Shown: one piece after another, positions 27,184 through 35,304 of the stretch
How positions within the stretch are numbered: the first letter of the stretch is position 1
Layout of the letters: each line of letters opens with the position of its first letter
From: an uncultured Synergistales bacterium
GTDB taxonomy: Bacteria; Synergistota; Synergistia; Synergistales; Aminobacteriaceae
DNA length: 46,298 nucleotides
Direction of reading: 5' to 3'
Assembly (NCBI GenBank): GCA_905235395.1
Contig: CAJOLN010000006.1
Span: 1 to 46,298 of the forward strand
The notes under the pieces: generated by a model
The model's input: only the letters and a program-made list of their open reading frames with translations
The model's database searches: none
What the model was told of the DNA's origin: nothing
Position numbers and translations under genes: made by a program

Positions 27184-29598
27184 TTGCCGCGCTATGTTTG
27201 TGTTCACGGACACTTCTATCAGCCTCCAAGAGAAAATCCATGGCTCGAAACCGTAGAGCTTCAGGAGAGTGCAGCACCCTGGCATGACTGGAACGCAAGA
27301 ATATCATCAGAATGTTACAGCCGTAACGCCGCATCAAGAATCCTCAACGATGAAGGATACATCAGAAAGATCTGCAACAATTATTCAAGAATAAGTTTCA
27401 ATATTGGCCCGACACTTTTAACTTGGCTCGAAGAAAATGATTCATTATGTTATGAATCAATACTTGAAGCCGATAAACTTGGCCAAAAAAGATTCTCAGG
27501 TCATGGCCCTGCAATGGCACAAGTCTACAATCATATTATCATGCCGTTAGCATCAAGGCGCGACAAAGAGACTCAAGTTAAATGGGGAATATCCGACTTC
27601 ATGAAGCGATATAACCGAATGCCAGAAGGAATGTGGCTCGCTGAATGTGCAGTTGATACTGAAACTCTTGAAGTACTCGCAGAAAACGGAATTGCTTTCA
27701 CCGTATTGTCTCCGTGGCAGGCTCAGTCAGTACGAACTAAAGGTTACGGAGGGTGGCAGGACGTAAGCGGTGCACGAATTGATTCGAGATGTTCATACGT
27801 GTGCAATCTGCCTTCAGGACGAAGTATCGCAATTTTCTTTTACGACGGCGTTCTCTCTCAGAAAATCGCGTTTGCAGGTTTACTCAATGATGGTGGAAAT
27901 TTCGCCCGTGAACTCATGACCGCAAACCCTAATCCAGGTCAGCCGGTGTTATGCAACGTTGCTACTGACGGTGAGTCATATGGTCATCATCACAAACATG
28001 GAGACATGGCATTAGCTTACTGCCTCGACACAATAGAAAAATCTTCGGACGCTCAACTTACAGTTTACGGTGAGTATCTCGCGTTCTATCCTCCTGAACG
28101 TGAAGTGAAGATAATCGAAAATTCCTCGTGGAGCTGTGCACATGGTGTTGAACGCTGGCAAAGTGATTGTTCATGCGGTGCTGGTACTCCTAACTGTCAT
28201 CACAAATGGAGAAAGCCTCTTAGAATCGCAATGAATTATCTTCGTGATAAACTCGCGGATTTATTTGAGGGTGAGAAATTATTCTCTGATGTCTGGGACG
28301 CAAGGAACAAATATATAAATGTAATTCTCGACAGGAGCATTGAAAACGTAAATGAATTTCTTAAACGCAATGCATCTCATGAACTCAATCAGGACGAAAA
28401 GGTTCGTGCGCTCTCATTAATGGAAATGGAGAGAAATTCACTCTTAATGTTCACGTCATGCGGGTGGTTCTTCGATGAAATTTCAAGAATTGAACCCGTT
28501 CAGATTATGCGTTATGCCGCAAGAGCAATCGACCTCGCAAAGACACTCTTCAATGAGGACTTAGAGCCTGCATATCTGAAACTCTTAGCTGAAGCTCCAA
28601 GCAATGTACCCGAACTCAAAGACGGTGCGAAGATTTATGAACTTCAGGCGAAACAGGGAAGTGCAGACAGAGTTCAAATGGCCGCGTATTATGGAATTGC
28701 ATCACCGCTGAAAGATTTCAATCATAATTTCTCCGAAGGCTGCTGGGATATGTCCGGCAATGTGTTGAAAATAGGCAATGATGATTCAGTATCATTCTCG
28801 GCAGGGAAAGTTCACGTTCAATCGAGAGTTACTCTTGAGGAAGGAAATTACATTTTTGCAGTGAGTCATAACGGCGGGACATTAATATCCTGCGGAATAG
28901 CTGAAGATGATAATCCTGAAAGTGCACTTACGCTTGATGAAGTGAAAAAACTTCAGGCACTCTTCAATGATAAAAACAAAGAAGCATTGTTATTCGAGAG
29001 ATTCGGATATAACCAGTTCACATTAACGAACATTCCTACAGACGCAAGGTATAGAGTGTTAAGTGAGCTTCTTCATCAGGACGTAATGAAATTTGAAGAG
29101 ACAGTGAAAACTATGGTGAAAGATTATGATCAGCTCCTCGAATATCTTACCCTCCTGAATTCAAAGCCCCCTGCAATCATAACTACGGCGGCAGAATTCA
29201 CATTGACCAGCGAGATTGTTAAGAGACTCGAAAGTTCAAATCCTGATGTACAGGGCATAAGACGTGCATTTGATTTCGCATCATTCTGGCAGGTTAAGCC
29301 AGACGGAGAGAGAATACGTTTTGCATTTTCAGACTGCATCAACGGGATTCTAACTGAGCTTTGCATGAAGGGATTAAATCTGAAATCGATTGAGGATTTG
29401 AATGAGCTGATAAAACTTTTCACGGAAAAATTTGAATGGCATTTGAGCCTTGATGAATCTCAGAACCTGTATTATGAGCTTCTGAAAGAACACGGGCCTA
29501 ATATGAATAATGAACCTGAGAGAATGAGAAATGCATTCTATGAGCTTGGCCGTCTGCTGAGATTTTCTGATGAACTGTTAAACGAGATGAGCAGATAA
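27184..29598 (+). CDS. DUF3536 / glycoside hydrolase family 57-like protein
   Basis: An 804-residue cytoplasmic protein. The N-terminal half has a GH57-type barrel: CVHGHFYQPPRENPWLE at the very start, a region ISFNIGPTLLTWLEE, MWLAECAVD where GH57 enzymes place their catalytic Glu nucleophile, and VATDGESYGHHHKHGD where they place the acid Asp and metal/sugar-binding His residues. The remaining ~450 residues are the DUF3536 region, helical and of unknown role. Relatives are widespread and are thought to act on alpha-glucans such as glycogen, but this is not shown. The chosen start is TTG 27184, with AGGAG 8 bases ahead; the earlier TTG at 27166 overlaps that ribosome site. No glycogen genes adjoin it. 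Confidence 0.8.
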   Translation: MPRYVCVHGHFYQPPRENPWLETVELQESAAPWHDWNARISSECYSRNAASRILNDEGYIRKICNNYSRISFNIGPTLLTWLEENDSLCYESILEADKLGQKRFSGHGPAMAQVYNHIIMPLASRRDKETQVKWGISDFMKRYNRMPEGMWLAECAVDTETLEVLAENGIAFTVLSPWQAQSVRTKGYGGWQDVSGARIDSRCSYVCNLPSGRSIAIFFYDGVLSQKIAFAGLLNDGGNFARELMTANPNPGQPVLCNVATDGESYGHHHKHGDMALAYCLDTIEKSSDAQLTVYGEYLAFYPPEREVKIIENSSWSCAHGVERWQSDCSCGAGTPNCHHKWRKPLRIAMNYLRDKLADLFEGEKLFSDVWDARNKYINVILDRSIENVNEFLKRNASHELNQDEKVRALSLMEMERNSLLMFTSCGWFFDEISRIEPVQIMRYAARAIDLAKTLFNEDLEPAYLKLLAEAPSNVPELKDGAKIYELQAKQGSADRVQMAAYYGIASPLKDFNHNFSEGCWDMSGNVLKIGNDDSVSFSAGKVHVQSRVTLEEGNYIFAVSHNGGTLISCGIAEDDNPESALTLDEVKKLQALFNDKNKEALLFERFGYNQFTLTNIPTDARYRVLSELLHQDVMKFEETVKTMVKDYDQLLEYLTLLNSKPPAIITTAAEFTLTSEIVKRLESSNPDVQGIRRAFDFASFWQVKPDGERIRFAFSDCINGILTELCMKGLNLKSIEDLNELIKLFTEKFEWHLSLDESQNLYYELLKEHGPNMNNEPERMRNAFYELGRLLRFSDELLNEMSR

Positions 29599-29616
29599 AA
29601 ATTATCTACCTTATGA

Positions 29617-29652
29617 GGCTTCCTGATGAAATGATTCGGGAAGTCTTTTTTT
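29617..29652 (+). terminator. Intrinsic terminator after DUF3536 gene
   Basis: GGCTTCCTGA (29617-29626) pairs with TCGGGAAGTC (29636-29645), ten pairs including two G-T, followed by seven Ts. Confidence 0.8.
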
Positions 29653-29662
29653 GCGGCCATGT

Positions 29663-29671
29663 TGATATAAT
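29663..29671 (+). promoter_or_regulatory. Extended -10 promoter for the small membrane protein and nikR
   Basis: TGATATAAT: a perfect TATAAT (29666-29671) with the TG of an extended -10 element. No good -35 is seen. It is about 33 bases ahead of the TTG start at 29705. Confidence 0.5.
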
Positions 29672-29704
29672 TAGTTCAGCAAAATTTTTCTGAGGTGATA
29701 ACTT

Positions 29705-30121
29705 TTGTTCTGGCTGATTAGAATCAAAAATTACTTAATGAAATTTCTCAAGCCGTCGTTATACATAAGCGGACTTGATTACTTCATAAAACTCTGGAAT
29801 CAATCTGCACCCAAAGAACGCGGAATATTATTGCTTGTCTTCTCTCCGATGTTCTTTTGTACAGGCGGATTAATTTTCAGCATAATATATTTCGTTCTCT
29901 TTGTGCTGCCGTCATTCTTATTCGGAATTTTAGGCTGGGGATTGCTTGCGGCGTTGTTCGGTGCAGGCGGAAGATACTGCTTCAAATATTTCACTGGCAA
30001 GACTATTCCCGAAAGTGATTTCAGATCATCATGGTCGTCTGTGTCATCATCGAATACATCATCACAAACAGAAGATAAGTATGAAGTGATAGAAGCACAG
30101 ATAGTAGACACAAAAAAGTGA
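29705..30121 (+). CDS. Small membrane protein of unknown function
   Basis: A 138-residue protein not recognised as a named family. It has a basic N-terminus, two adjacent hydrophobic helices around residues 42-88 (LLLVFSPMFFCTGGLIFSII and LPSFLFGILGWGLLAALFG), then a Ser/Thr-rich tail ending in charged EVIEAQIVDTKK. The start is TTG 29705 after GAGGTG about 9 bases upstream. Its stop overlaps the start of the NikR-like gene by 4 bases, so the two are cotranscribed and coupled. A role with nickel or metal homeostasis is possible from that coupling alone. Confidence 0.6.
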   Translation: MFWLIRIKNYLMKFLKPSLYISGLDYFIKLWNQSAPKERGILLLVFSPMFFCTGGLIFSIIYFVLFVLPSFLFGILGWGLLAALFGAGGRYCFKYFTGKTIPESDFRSSWSSVSSSNTSSQTEDKYEVIEAQIVDTKK

Positions 30122-30543
30122 TGTTATGTGATGAAAGAGACAAGCTGATTCGATTCAGCATAACAGTGCCGGAAAAATTATTGTGCGAGTTTGAGAAGTA
30201 CTATTACACTGAGGAACGCGATAACAGATCTGAAGCTGTAAGGTCTCTAATGAGAAGCTATATTGCCGGTGAAAGGTGGAAGTGCAGTGACGGTGAAATT
30301 TTTGCGACCGTGACAATTGTATATGATCATCATCTTCCAGAACTCACGAGAAAACTCACACTTGCACAGCATGATAACGGTGATGTGATAATCTGCTCAA
30401 CTCATGTGCACATAAATCATGAGACATGCCTTGAATGCATAATAACAAAGGGCCTCTCGAATCAGATTCAGAGATTCACAGAGACCCTCAAGAATATTAG
30501 AGGAATTAAGAGTGTGAATGTAAACGTAACTTCAGAGATATAG
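30118..30543 (+). CDS. nikR: Nickel-responsive regulator NikR-like
   Basis: A 141-residue protein, the NikR length. The N-terminal ribbon-helix-helix DNA-binding domain is FSITVPEKLLCEFEKYYYTEERDNRSEAVRSLMR. The C-terminal ACT-like domain has the nickel ligands in family spacing: His in YDHHLPEL, the His-x-His in STHVHINHETC and the Cys in ETCLECII. In E. coli these correspond to His76, His87, His89 and Cys95, from which high-affinity Ni2+ binding forms the repressor. It overlaps the upstream membrane-protein gene by 4 bases (GTG start at 30118; ATG at 30121 is the alternative). No nickel ABC transporter or hydrogenase gene is in the window, so its targets lie elsewhere. Confidence 0.9.
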   Translation: MMLCDERDKLIRFSITVPEKLLCEFEKYYYTEERDNRSEAVRSLMRSYIAGERWKCSDGEIFATVTIVYDHHLPELTRKLTLAQHDNGDVIICSTHVHINHETCLECIITKGLSNQIQRFTETLKNIRGIKSVNVNVTSEI

Positions 30544-30580
30544 TATAATGTTGCGCAATTCAATCATAAGGAGGCTTTAC

Positions 30581-30652
30581 ATGAATATTATTCTTGTGTA
30601 TAATCGCACATCGCACATCGCACATCGCACATCGCACATCGCCATTCTTTAA
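30581..30652 (+). CDS. Very short frame with strong ribosome site running through a heptanucleotide repeat
   Basis: AAGGAGG (30568-30574) sits 6 bases before an ATG, with a TATAAT at 30544-30549 upstream. The frame is 23 codons (starting MNIILVYN, then repeated Arg-Thr-Ser-His-Ile-Ala) and stops at 30652. The repeated part comes entirely from the CGCACAT tandem repeat. The ribosome site is as good as any in the window, but the peptide has no recognisable fold. It may be the remnant of a longer gene interrupted by repeat expansion, or a leader peptide. Low confidence as a functional gene. Confidence 0.3.
   Translation: MNIILVYNRTSHIAHRTSHIAIL
30605..30642. repeat. Heptanucleotide tandem repeat (CGCACAT)x5
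   Basis: Five perfect head-to-tail copies of CGCACAT plus a partial sixth. The unit is not a multiple of three, so slippage would change any reading frame across it. Not CRISPR: no spacers. Confidence 0.95.
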
Positions 30653-30746
30653 CTAATTTCACTTTCAATCATTCAATAAGTTCGTTATGTATCGTGAACC
30701 TGTCATCATCAGTTGCTGTTTCATCAAAAGAAAGGAGCGCATATCA

Positions 30747-31853
30747 ATGGAGATATTAGGCGGGATTTTTCTGTTGCTAATAGCGTTGGTACTTAATAAG
30801 GTAGGAGCTTTTCTTGGAGGCGGTGTGTGCGGAGTCCCATCGATATTGTTTGCGCTGTTCGGTGCTGGGACGATATTTGTGGGATTCTGGGAAATGGGCA
30901 ATGAGGCAGAACTTGAAAGGGTACGAAACGAAAAAAAGGCTCTTCCCCCTGAAAATGTAACAGCGTCAGAACTCATTGCGAATAAAATTAGAGCTGAAAA
31001 TCGCTACAAAGACAGAAAACTTAATGTTACAGGCATAATCACGAACATCACGAAGCATATCACTGATATTGGTGCAACGGTAACATTAAACGGTAAGCCC
31101 TCAGAGAATGAGAAAGGTGTTTCGTGTAACTTCATGTGGAATCGTTATGTCGAAAACCTTTCAATCGGTCAGACAGTAACCATTTCGGGAATATACAGAT
31201 ACGATAACTATATGGAGGAGTGCAGTATTTATGATTTGAATCCTTCTTCGCAGAGTTATTCCCCAGCTCCTAAACCAGAACCAGCGAAATCATCAAACCC
31301 CGTCTTTGATTCAATGTTAAGCAGAGCATCAGCAGGAGATGCAAAGGCTCAGTATGAATTAAGCCAGGCATATTTTGACGGTGAAATTGTCGCAAGGAAT
31401 GATGACGAGGGATTAAAATGGCTCATGAAGTCAGCAGAGAATAATTATGTTGAAGCATTCGTTGAACTCGGCGGAATGTACCTGAACGGTTTTCTTGTAA
31501 AACAGGATTTGGAAAAGGGACAGTACTACATAAAAAAAGCCGCAGCATTAGGCCACGAACAAGCAAAATTCATTCTGAGTATAACGGAAAGGCTGACGAT
31601 ACCGAAGCCTTCAATGCCTGATGAAGAATATGCTTCAATTCGTAAGGAAGCAACAAACGGAGACCCTGAAGCACAATATAAGTTGGGAAAGTTTTACTTC
31701 GAGGAACTTCATGATAATCGAGAGGCAGTACGCTGGTTCTTCAAATCAGCTCAGCAAGGATATTCCGAAGCCGCTATAAACATGGAGATTATTTTCAAAG
31801 CAGACCCAGGTTTGTGGTCGTGGTTCATAAATAATCCTGACGCAAGAAATTAA
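30747..31853 (+). CDS. Membrane-anchored OB-fold (tRNA_anti-like) and Sel1-repeat protein
   Basis: A 368-residue protein. Two short hydrophobic helices at residues ~3-50 anchor it. Residues ~68-165 (TASELIANKIRAENRYKDRKLNVTG... to IGQTVTISGIYRY) resemble the tRNA_anti-like OB-fold domain seen in many bacterial membrane proteins of unknown role. A Pro-rich linker follows (SPAPKPEPAKSS). Residues ~188-340 hold three or four Sel1-type repeats (AGDAKAQYELSQAYFDGE, NNYVEAFVELGGMYLNG, NGDPEAQYKLGKFYFEE), helical scaffolds for protein contact. The start at ATG 30747 has AAAGGAG 9 bases ahead; the longer frame from 30687 does not. Function unknown; a protein-interaction role at the envelope is inference. 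Confidence 0.75.
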   Translation: MEILGGIFLLLIALVLNKVGAFLGGGVCGVPSILFALFGAGTIFVGFWEMGNEAELERVRNEKKALPPENVTASELIANKIRAENRYKDRKLNVTGIITNITKHITDIGATVTLNGKPSENEKGVSCNFMWNRYVENLSIGQTVTISGIYRYDNYMEECSIYDLNPSSQSYSPAPKPEPAKSSNPVFDSMLSRASAGDAKAQYELSQAYFDGEIVARNDDEGLKWLMKSAENNYVEAFVELGGMYLNGFLVKQDLEKGQYYIKKAAALGHEQAKFILSITERLTIPKPSMPDEEYASIRKEATNGDPEAQYKLGKFYFEELHDNREAVRWFFKSAQQGYSEAAINMEIIFKADPGLWSWFINNPDARN

Positions 31854-31866
31854 CGCGCATAAAAAC

Positions 31867-31905
31867 AGCCGGAGAATTTTCACAGTAAGCGATAACACTC
31901 CGGCT
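31867..31905. terminator. Bidirectional terminator
   Basis: AGCCGGAG (31867-31874) pairs with CTCCGGCT (31898-31905), with a long loop between. The better U-run is on the minus strand, where it would end the flavodoxin operon. Confidence 0.7.
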
Positions 31906-31918
31906 ATTTGATTCTCTC

Positions 31919-32398
31919 CTAAACGCTTAAACTGTCAGCCCATTTCTTTAACTCATCAACTGATGTTCGTCTGTTGAATAATTTCCCTTCACGTATGATT
32001 GCTTTTGGTGCACTCACTTTCAATCCTTCAACTGCCTGCCCAAAACCTGATCCTCCAGACGTAGCGAATAATATTATCGTCTTGCCGGAGAAATCATATG
32101 CCTCAAGAAACGTATTGATTATCGTTGGTGCTACATACCACCAAATCGGGAAGCCCAAGAATATCACATCATGGCCTTCAATCTTTGCGTTCTTGTCTGC
32201 AAGTTCAGGACGTGATGATTTATCTTTCATCTCAAGACTGCTTCGTGAATTTGAATTGTTCCAACTCAAATCTGCGCTCGTGTATGGAACTTTCGGTTTT
32301 ATCTCGTAGATGTCAGCTCCAACTGCCTCTGCAAGTTTCTTCGCTACACTGCCTGTAACACCGCTCGCTGAAAAATATGCAACTAACTTTTTGCTCAT
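31919..32398 (-). CDS. Flavodoxin
   Basis: A 159-residue cytoplasmic FMN electron carrier of the long-loop flavodoxin type. The N-terminal strand and phosphate loop read LVAYFSASGVTGSVAKKLAE. IFLGFPIWWYVAPTIINTFLEAYDFSGKTIILFATSGGSGFGQAVEGL contains the isoalloxazine-stacking aromatic residues (IWWYV) and the second flavin loop. Related proteins are often annotated as flavodoxin or NADPH-dependent FMN reductase-like. It is last in the operon, 3 bases after the alcohol dehydrogenase gene, suggesting a redox link with it. Confidence 0.9.
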   Translation of the reverse strand: MSKKLVAYFSASGVTGSVAKKLAEAVGADIYEIKPKVPYTSADLSWNNSNSRSSLEMKDKSSRPELADKNAKIEGHDVIFLGFPIWWYVAPTIINTFLEAYDFSGKTIILFATSGGSGFGQAVEGLKVSAPKAIIREGKLFNRRTSVDELKKWADSLSV

Positions 32399-32401
32399 GA
32401 A

Positions 32402-33568
32402 TCACATGCTCCTCTTCAAAATATCAATCACTTCATCATGTGTCAGCTTCTTATAGCCTCCATTAAGAATGAACGTTGCCTTTGCAATTCCCTCGTACAT
32501 ATCTTCCGTAACTCCGAGTTCCTTCAAGCTCATCACAACTCCAATCTCACGCATCCATGATTCAAATGCCTTTAGTCCTTCGTCTGCTAACTGCGAATCA
32601 CTTTTGCCTTCAGTATTGATTCCCCACACATTAACCGCAAAACGTGCAAATTTTTTCAGTCCTGCATTCATGATTGTGCGATAGTATGCGAGTGATACTG
32701 CCGAAAGTGTCATGCCGTGAGTTGCATTCGTATACGCTCCTACAGCCTGACCTATCATGTGAACCATCCAGTCCTGAGATTTCGCCTTGCCGATTAACGT
32801 GTTCAATGCCCATGTTGCCGTCCACATGATATTACTGCGTGCTTCGTAATCGCGAGGATTCTTTACGGCAATTTTTGAGCTGTGCACGAGTGATCTCATC
32901 AGACCCTCCGAAATATAATCCGATGTGTTGTCGTCCTCGCCTGAAAGATACTGTTCCAGAATATGGCACATGATATCAAAGAAACCTGCGACCATTTGAT
33001 ACTGAGGGACAGTGAAAGTGTATTTGGGATTCAGAATTGAGAACTTCGGAAATACATTATCTCCAAATACATGGCCTATCTTGAGTTTCTGTTCGTGATT
33101 CGTGATTACACTTCCGCCATTCATTTCGCTTCCTGTTCCTACCATTGTTAAGACGCACCCAACAGGAATAATTTTGCAGGTTGGTTCTTCCATTCTCAGA
33201 AAATATTTGTCCCATGCATCTTCTTCGCAGTATGCTGACACTGATACCGCCTTCGAGTAATCACATACACTTCCGCCTCCGACAGCAAGAATCAAATCAA
33301 CGTGATTCTCTTTTGCGAGCTTTGCACCTTCGTATAACTTTTCGATTGTCGGGTTGGCCATGACTCCGGGAAGTTCAATGATATTCTTTCCGCAGTCATT
33401 GAGTATCGCAACTATATCATCATACAGTCCGCTCTTCTTGATTGATCCTCCGCCATATGTGAGAAGGATATTCTTTCCGTAATTTGAAAGTTCATCTTTG
33501 AGTGAAGCTAATGCATTCTTTCCGAAATGTATACGCGTAGGATTTGAATATGTGAAATCGCCTAACAT
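32402..33568 (-). CDS. Iron-containing alcohol dehydrogenase (butanol-dehydrogenase-like)
   Basis: A 388-residue NAD(P)H-dependent dehydrogenase with an Fe2+ or Zn2+ site. The N-terminus MLGDFTYSNPTRIHFGKNAL is typical of BdhA/YqhD relatives. The nucleotide-binding region has LILAVGGGSVCDYSKAVS. Metal ligands sit in FDIMCHILEQY (Asp and His), DWMVHMIGQ (His) and ATHGMTLSAVS (His), the expected four. It reduces aldehydes to alcohols to reoxidise NAD(P)H in fermentation. The start at ATG 33568 has AAAGGAG 14 bases ahead; a longer open frame overlaps the upstream carrier gene and is rejected. Flavodoxin follows by 3 bases. Confidence 0.9.
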   Translation of the reverse strand: MLGDFTYSNPTRIHFGKNALASLKDELSNYGKNILLTYGGGSIKKSGLYDDIVAILNDCGKNIIELPGVMANPTIEKLYEGAKLAKENHVDLILAVGGGSVCDYSKAVSVSAYCEEDAWDKYFLRMEEPTCKIIPVGCVLTMVGTGSEMNGGSVITNHEQKLKIGHVFGDNVFPKFSILNPKYTFTVPQYQMVAGFFDIMCHILEQYLSGEDDNTSDYISEGLMRSLVHSSKIAVKNPRDYEARSNIMWTATWALNTLIGKAKSQDWMVHMIGQAVGAYTNATHGMTLSAVSLAYYRTIMNAGLKKFARFAVNVWGINTEGKSDSQLADEGLKAFESWMREIGVVMSLKELGVTEDMYEGIAKATFILNGGYKKLTHDEVIDILKRSM

Positions 33569-33629
33569 GTTTGAATGAATCTCTCCTTTGTTTTTGTTAT
33601 TGCGGAATGATAGCATGTTGAACCTTACT

Positions 33630-35285
33630 TTATTGCAAATCCTTCGTTTCACCGTAAAATTTTTCTCTGTCGAGTATCTTTTCATTTGAACTTACTGCTA
33701 ATGTCGATGCTACTGCACTGAAACTGTTTACAGGAGGGTGCATGAAATTCTGAAGTGCATCAATACCCATAATGATTCCGAGTGCCTCAGCAGGAACTCC
33801 TAACTGTGAAATAGCAATAGAGATACACACAAGCGATGCACCAGTTATGCCCGGAGCACTGACAGTTAAAATCGTAACAGATATTATCAATGGAAGAATA
33901 CTTTCTACAGGGACATTAACGCCGTAAATTTTCGCGAGCATAAGTGAACTTAATGCTGTATACATTGCAGCAGCATCAAGGCTTATTGTTGCCCCCAAAG
34001 GAATTGAGAATGAAAATATACGCTTAGGTACTCCCATTTCATCGCAGGCATTCATATTGCTGGGAATAGATGCCGTTGTTGATGATGCCATTGCAAGCAG
34101 CGCATACGGAAAAAATTTCTTCAGTGCATGAATCGGATTGAGCTTCCCAAAAATAAAAATCTGAAGACATGACATAGTCCAAAGACAGAACATACCTGCC
34201 ACAATTGAAGCTATGAATCCCGTGAATGAAATCAGGATTGTTGAGTCAGCCGTGAGAACTGCGGAAAGTATAGAACAAAATCCCGCTAACGGAAGAAAAC
34301 GCATAATGATTTTTGTGATTGCCATGAAAAGCTGACAGCATGAATCAAAAAATTCACGCAGAGGTTTCGCTGATTCTCCCATTGTCAGAAGACCTGCACC
34401 GCATAAAAACGCTAGGAATAAAACTTGAAACATATTCATCTCAAAGAAGGGACGCAGAAAATTTGAAGGGACAATATTAACAATGACATCGCTATTAGGA
34501 ATAGACGCAGAAGATACAGAAGGATTAGATGCAACAAGATGAATGCCTCCGCATGGCTGTAACAGGAAAAATATTCCGACACCTATACATGCAGCTAGGA
34601 ACATTTTTATCAGGAATGCACTCACAATCTTTAACCCTACGCGACCAAGCTCGGAGAAATTTTTGAACGGTGAAATGCAATTCACGATCGCAAAGAATAT
34701 CAGAGGAGTGACGATAGCTTTTATGATGTTCATGTACATAGTTTTAAAAGGCACAAGAACAATGCTGTTTACCGCAGAACATAATGACTCAGATGTAAAA
34801 TTCTTCATCAAAGCTCCTATGATAACTGCCGAGATTAAAGCCGTAAGTGTCCACCAGAAAGCAGATTTATTTGAACGTGCAGCAATAACCATTATGATAT
34901 TGAAGCCGCGCCTGTGTGAATATCTCAGTCTGTCTTCAAATGAATGAAGCAGGATATTCTGTATTGCCTCGTAAGCTGCGGGCATTCCTTCTTCATCGAA
35001 TGTGATTCCTGGATTCAAAGTCTCCAGAAAATCAAATTTTTCGCCTGGCACTGTGAGTTTCACTGTTATTCTGCCGAAGAATTTTTTGATGCTCACGTAA
35101 AATGCTCCGCCTTCTTTGAGGTTTCCATGTTCAATGAGATGCGTCAATGATTCTTCTGCCATTAAATTCGCACGTGATTCTTCATTGGAATTGAGGTGAT
35201 ATTTCTTCAGGTTTTCTCTTATGAAACTTAATGCCTCACCTATTGAATCAATCTTTGAATTTGAATTTACACTGAATTTTTTCAT
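33630..35285 (-). CDS. SDF-family carboxylate carrier with N-terminal RsbW-like ATPase fold
   Basis: A 551-residue protein. Residues ~1-140 resemble the small GHKL/HATPase of anti-sigma factors: an N-box helix MAEESLTHLIEHGN, a strand pair FYVSIKKFFGRITVKLTVPGEKFDF and a last strand RYSHRRGFNIIMVIA. The N-box Asn appears replaced by His and the ATP-site Asp is not obvious, so ATP binding may be lost. Residues ~145-535 are an SDF carrier with about eight helices and hairpins: ASSTTASIPSNMNACDEMG (Ser-rich hairpin 1) and FSIPLGATISLDAAAMY in the position of the usual NMDGT motif. The helix-8 region HPPVNSFSAVAS lacks the Arg/Asp of glutamate carriers, so the substrate probably differs. Ribosome site AAAGGAGGG. 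Second gene after the CsaA-like gene, 19 bases on. Confidence 0.8.
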   Translation of the reverse strand: MKKFSVNSNSKIDSIGEALSFIRENLKKYHLNSNEESRANLMAEESLTHLIEHGNLKEGGAFYVSIKKFFGRITVKLTVPGEKFDFLETLNPGITFDEEGMPAAYEAIQNILLHSFEDRLRYSHRRGFNIIMVIAARSNKSAFWWTLTALISAVIIGALMKNFTSESLCSAVNSIVLVPFKTMYMNIIKAIVTPLIFFAIVNCISPFKNFSELGRVGLKIVSAFLIKMFLAACIGVGIFFLLQPCGGIHLVASNPSVSSASIPNSDVIVNIVPSNFLRPFFEMNMFQVLFLAFLCGAGLLTMGESAKPLREFFDSCCQLFMAITKIIMRFLPLAGFCSILSAVLTADSTILISFTGFIASIVAGMFCLWTMSCLQIFIFGKLNPIHALKKFFPYALLAMASSTTASIPSNMNACDEMGVPKRIFSFSIPLGATISLDAAAMYTALSSLMLAKIYGVNVPVESILPLIISVTILTVSAPGITGASLVCISIAISQLGVPAEALGIIMGIDALQNFMHPPVNSFSAVASTLAVSSNEKILDREKFYGETKDLQ

Positions 35286-35304
35286 TTCTCTGCCCTCCTT
35301 TACG

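Noticed and set aside
30605-30642. CRISPR-like array
   Set aside because: A simple seven-base tandem repeat with no spacers and no cas genes.
30687-30746. 20-codon extension of the OB-fold/Sel1 protein
   Set aside because: No ribosome site. AAAGGAG is correctly placed for ATG 30747, which starts directly with the membrane helix.
30581-30760. Phase-variable fusion of the repeat frame to the OB-fold/Sel1 gene
   Set aside because: Shifting the frame across the repeat meets a stop at 30654 in the frame of that gene, so no copy-number change joins them.
33569-33685. 39-codon extension of the alcohol dehydrogenase into the carrier gene
   Set aside because: It covers the ribosome site of ATG 33568 and adds residues not found at the N-terminus of this enzyme family.
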